Positions 63,995 to 64,000 of a DNA stretch of 64,000 bases are shown piece after piece. A program made the position numbers and the translations under genes. The stretch is from Geomicrobium sp. JCM 19038 (GTDB lineage Bacteria > Bacillota > Bacilli > Bacillales > Marinococcaceae), in assembly GCF_000698125.1 (NCBI RefSeq), contig NZ_BAXA01000014.1, positions 45,551-109,550 of the forward strand. The letters run 5' to 3'. How positions within the stretch are numbered: the stretch's first letter is position 1; each line of letters opens with the position of its first letter. The notes under the pieces were generated by a model that saw only the letters and a program-made list of their open reading frames with translations, made no database searches and had not been told where the DNA came from.

Positions 63995-64000
63995 AATAAA

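Overview
The window comes from a spore-forming member of the Bacillaceae. The evidence is the gene order map - KOW protein - infA - rpmJ - rpsM - rpsK - rpoA - rplQ - ecfA1 - ecfA2 - ecfT - truA - rplM - rpsI, and at the other end ybaK - cwlD - salA - gerD - kbaA - pdaB followed by rRNA promoters. This is the classical Bacillus ribosomal/sporulation neighbourhood. A Ku/LigD end-joining pair, common in spore-formers, is also present. Genus is not resolvable by eye.

Layout. 1-6757: end of the ribosomal protein operon, the ECF transporter energising module and truA. 6800-10395: a three-gene catabolic-looking operon (SDR dehydrogenase, acyl-CoA synthetase, phosphotriesterase-like hydrolase) with its own promoter and a near-consensus CcpA cre site, inserted between truA and rplM. 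10409-11437: rplM-rpsI. About 11427-54477: a roughly 43 kb prophage with siphovirus-type structural genes. It appears to be integrated at the 3' end of rpsI: the 12-bp core CGAAGCGTTAAG, which includes the rpsI stop codon, occurs at both ends and leaves rpsI intact. 54490-57481: rpsI's probable original terminator, ku, ligD and a small membrane protein. 57587-63994: ybaK-like, cwlD, salA, gerD, kbaA, a lone lysine/ornithine N-monooxygenase, pdaB, a small coiled-coil protein and three tandem rRNA-type promoters at the window edge.

Prophage logic. A leftward lysogeny operon (repressor, zinc-ribbon/SHOCT protein, ImmA-like protease, integrase, HNH protein) faces a rightward early operon. Between them lie three palindromic operators (GACTC-N5-GAGTC), two sitting inside the spacers of the divergent promoters, with a fourth operator inside the cro-like gene. 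The early region carries an annealing-protein/exonuclease pair, a fused replication initiator-helicase loader, dCMP deaminase and RusA. A low-GC accessory cargo follows (EVE-like/HNH nuclease, membrane protein, Abi_2-family gene). Then come terminase, portal, capsid, connectors, tail, lysis, an SOS-box gene of unknown function, and a right-end accessory region with a second Abi_2 gene and an array of terminator-like hairpins.

Most notable: (1) the major capsid and major tail proteins both end in CGGGGGAG, and a -1 shift there adds homologous 23-residue tails that look like the first two strands of an FN3 domain, while the gene just after the capsid gene encodes an FN3-like domain that seems to lack those strands; (2) two Abi_2/HEPN genes, each behind its own promoter and a short terminator-ended RNA; (3) a tape measure protein with ten 42-residue repeats.

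Caution: about twenty genes, including conserved host genes (map, cwlD, gerD), carry single-base frameshifts, mostly deletions. The pattern looks like residual sequencing error, so broken genes here should not be taken as true pseudogenes without checking.
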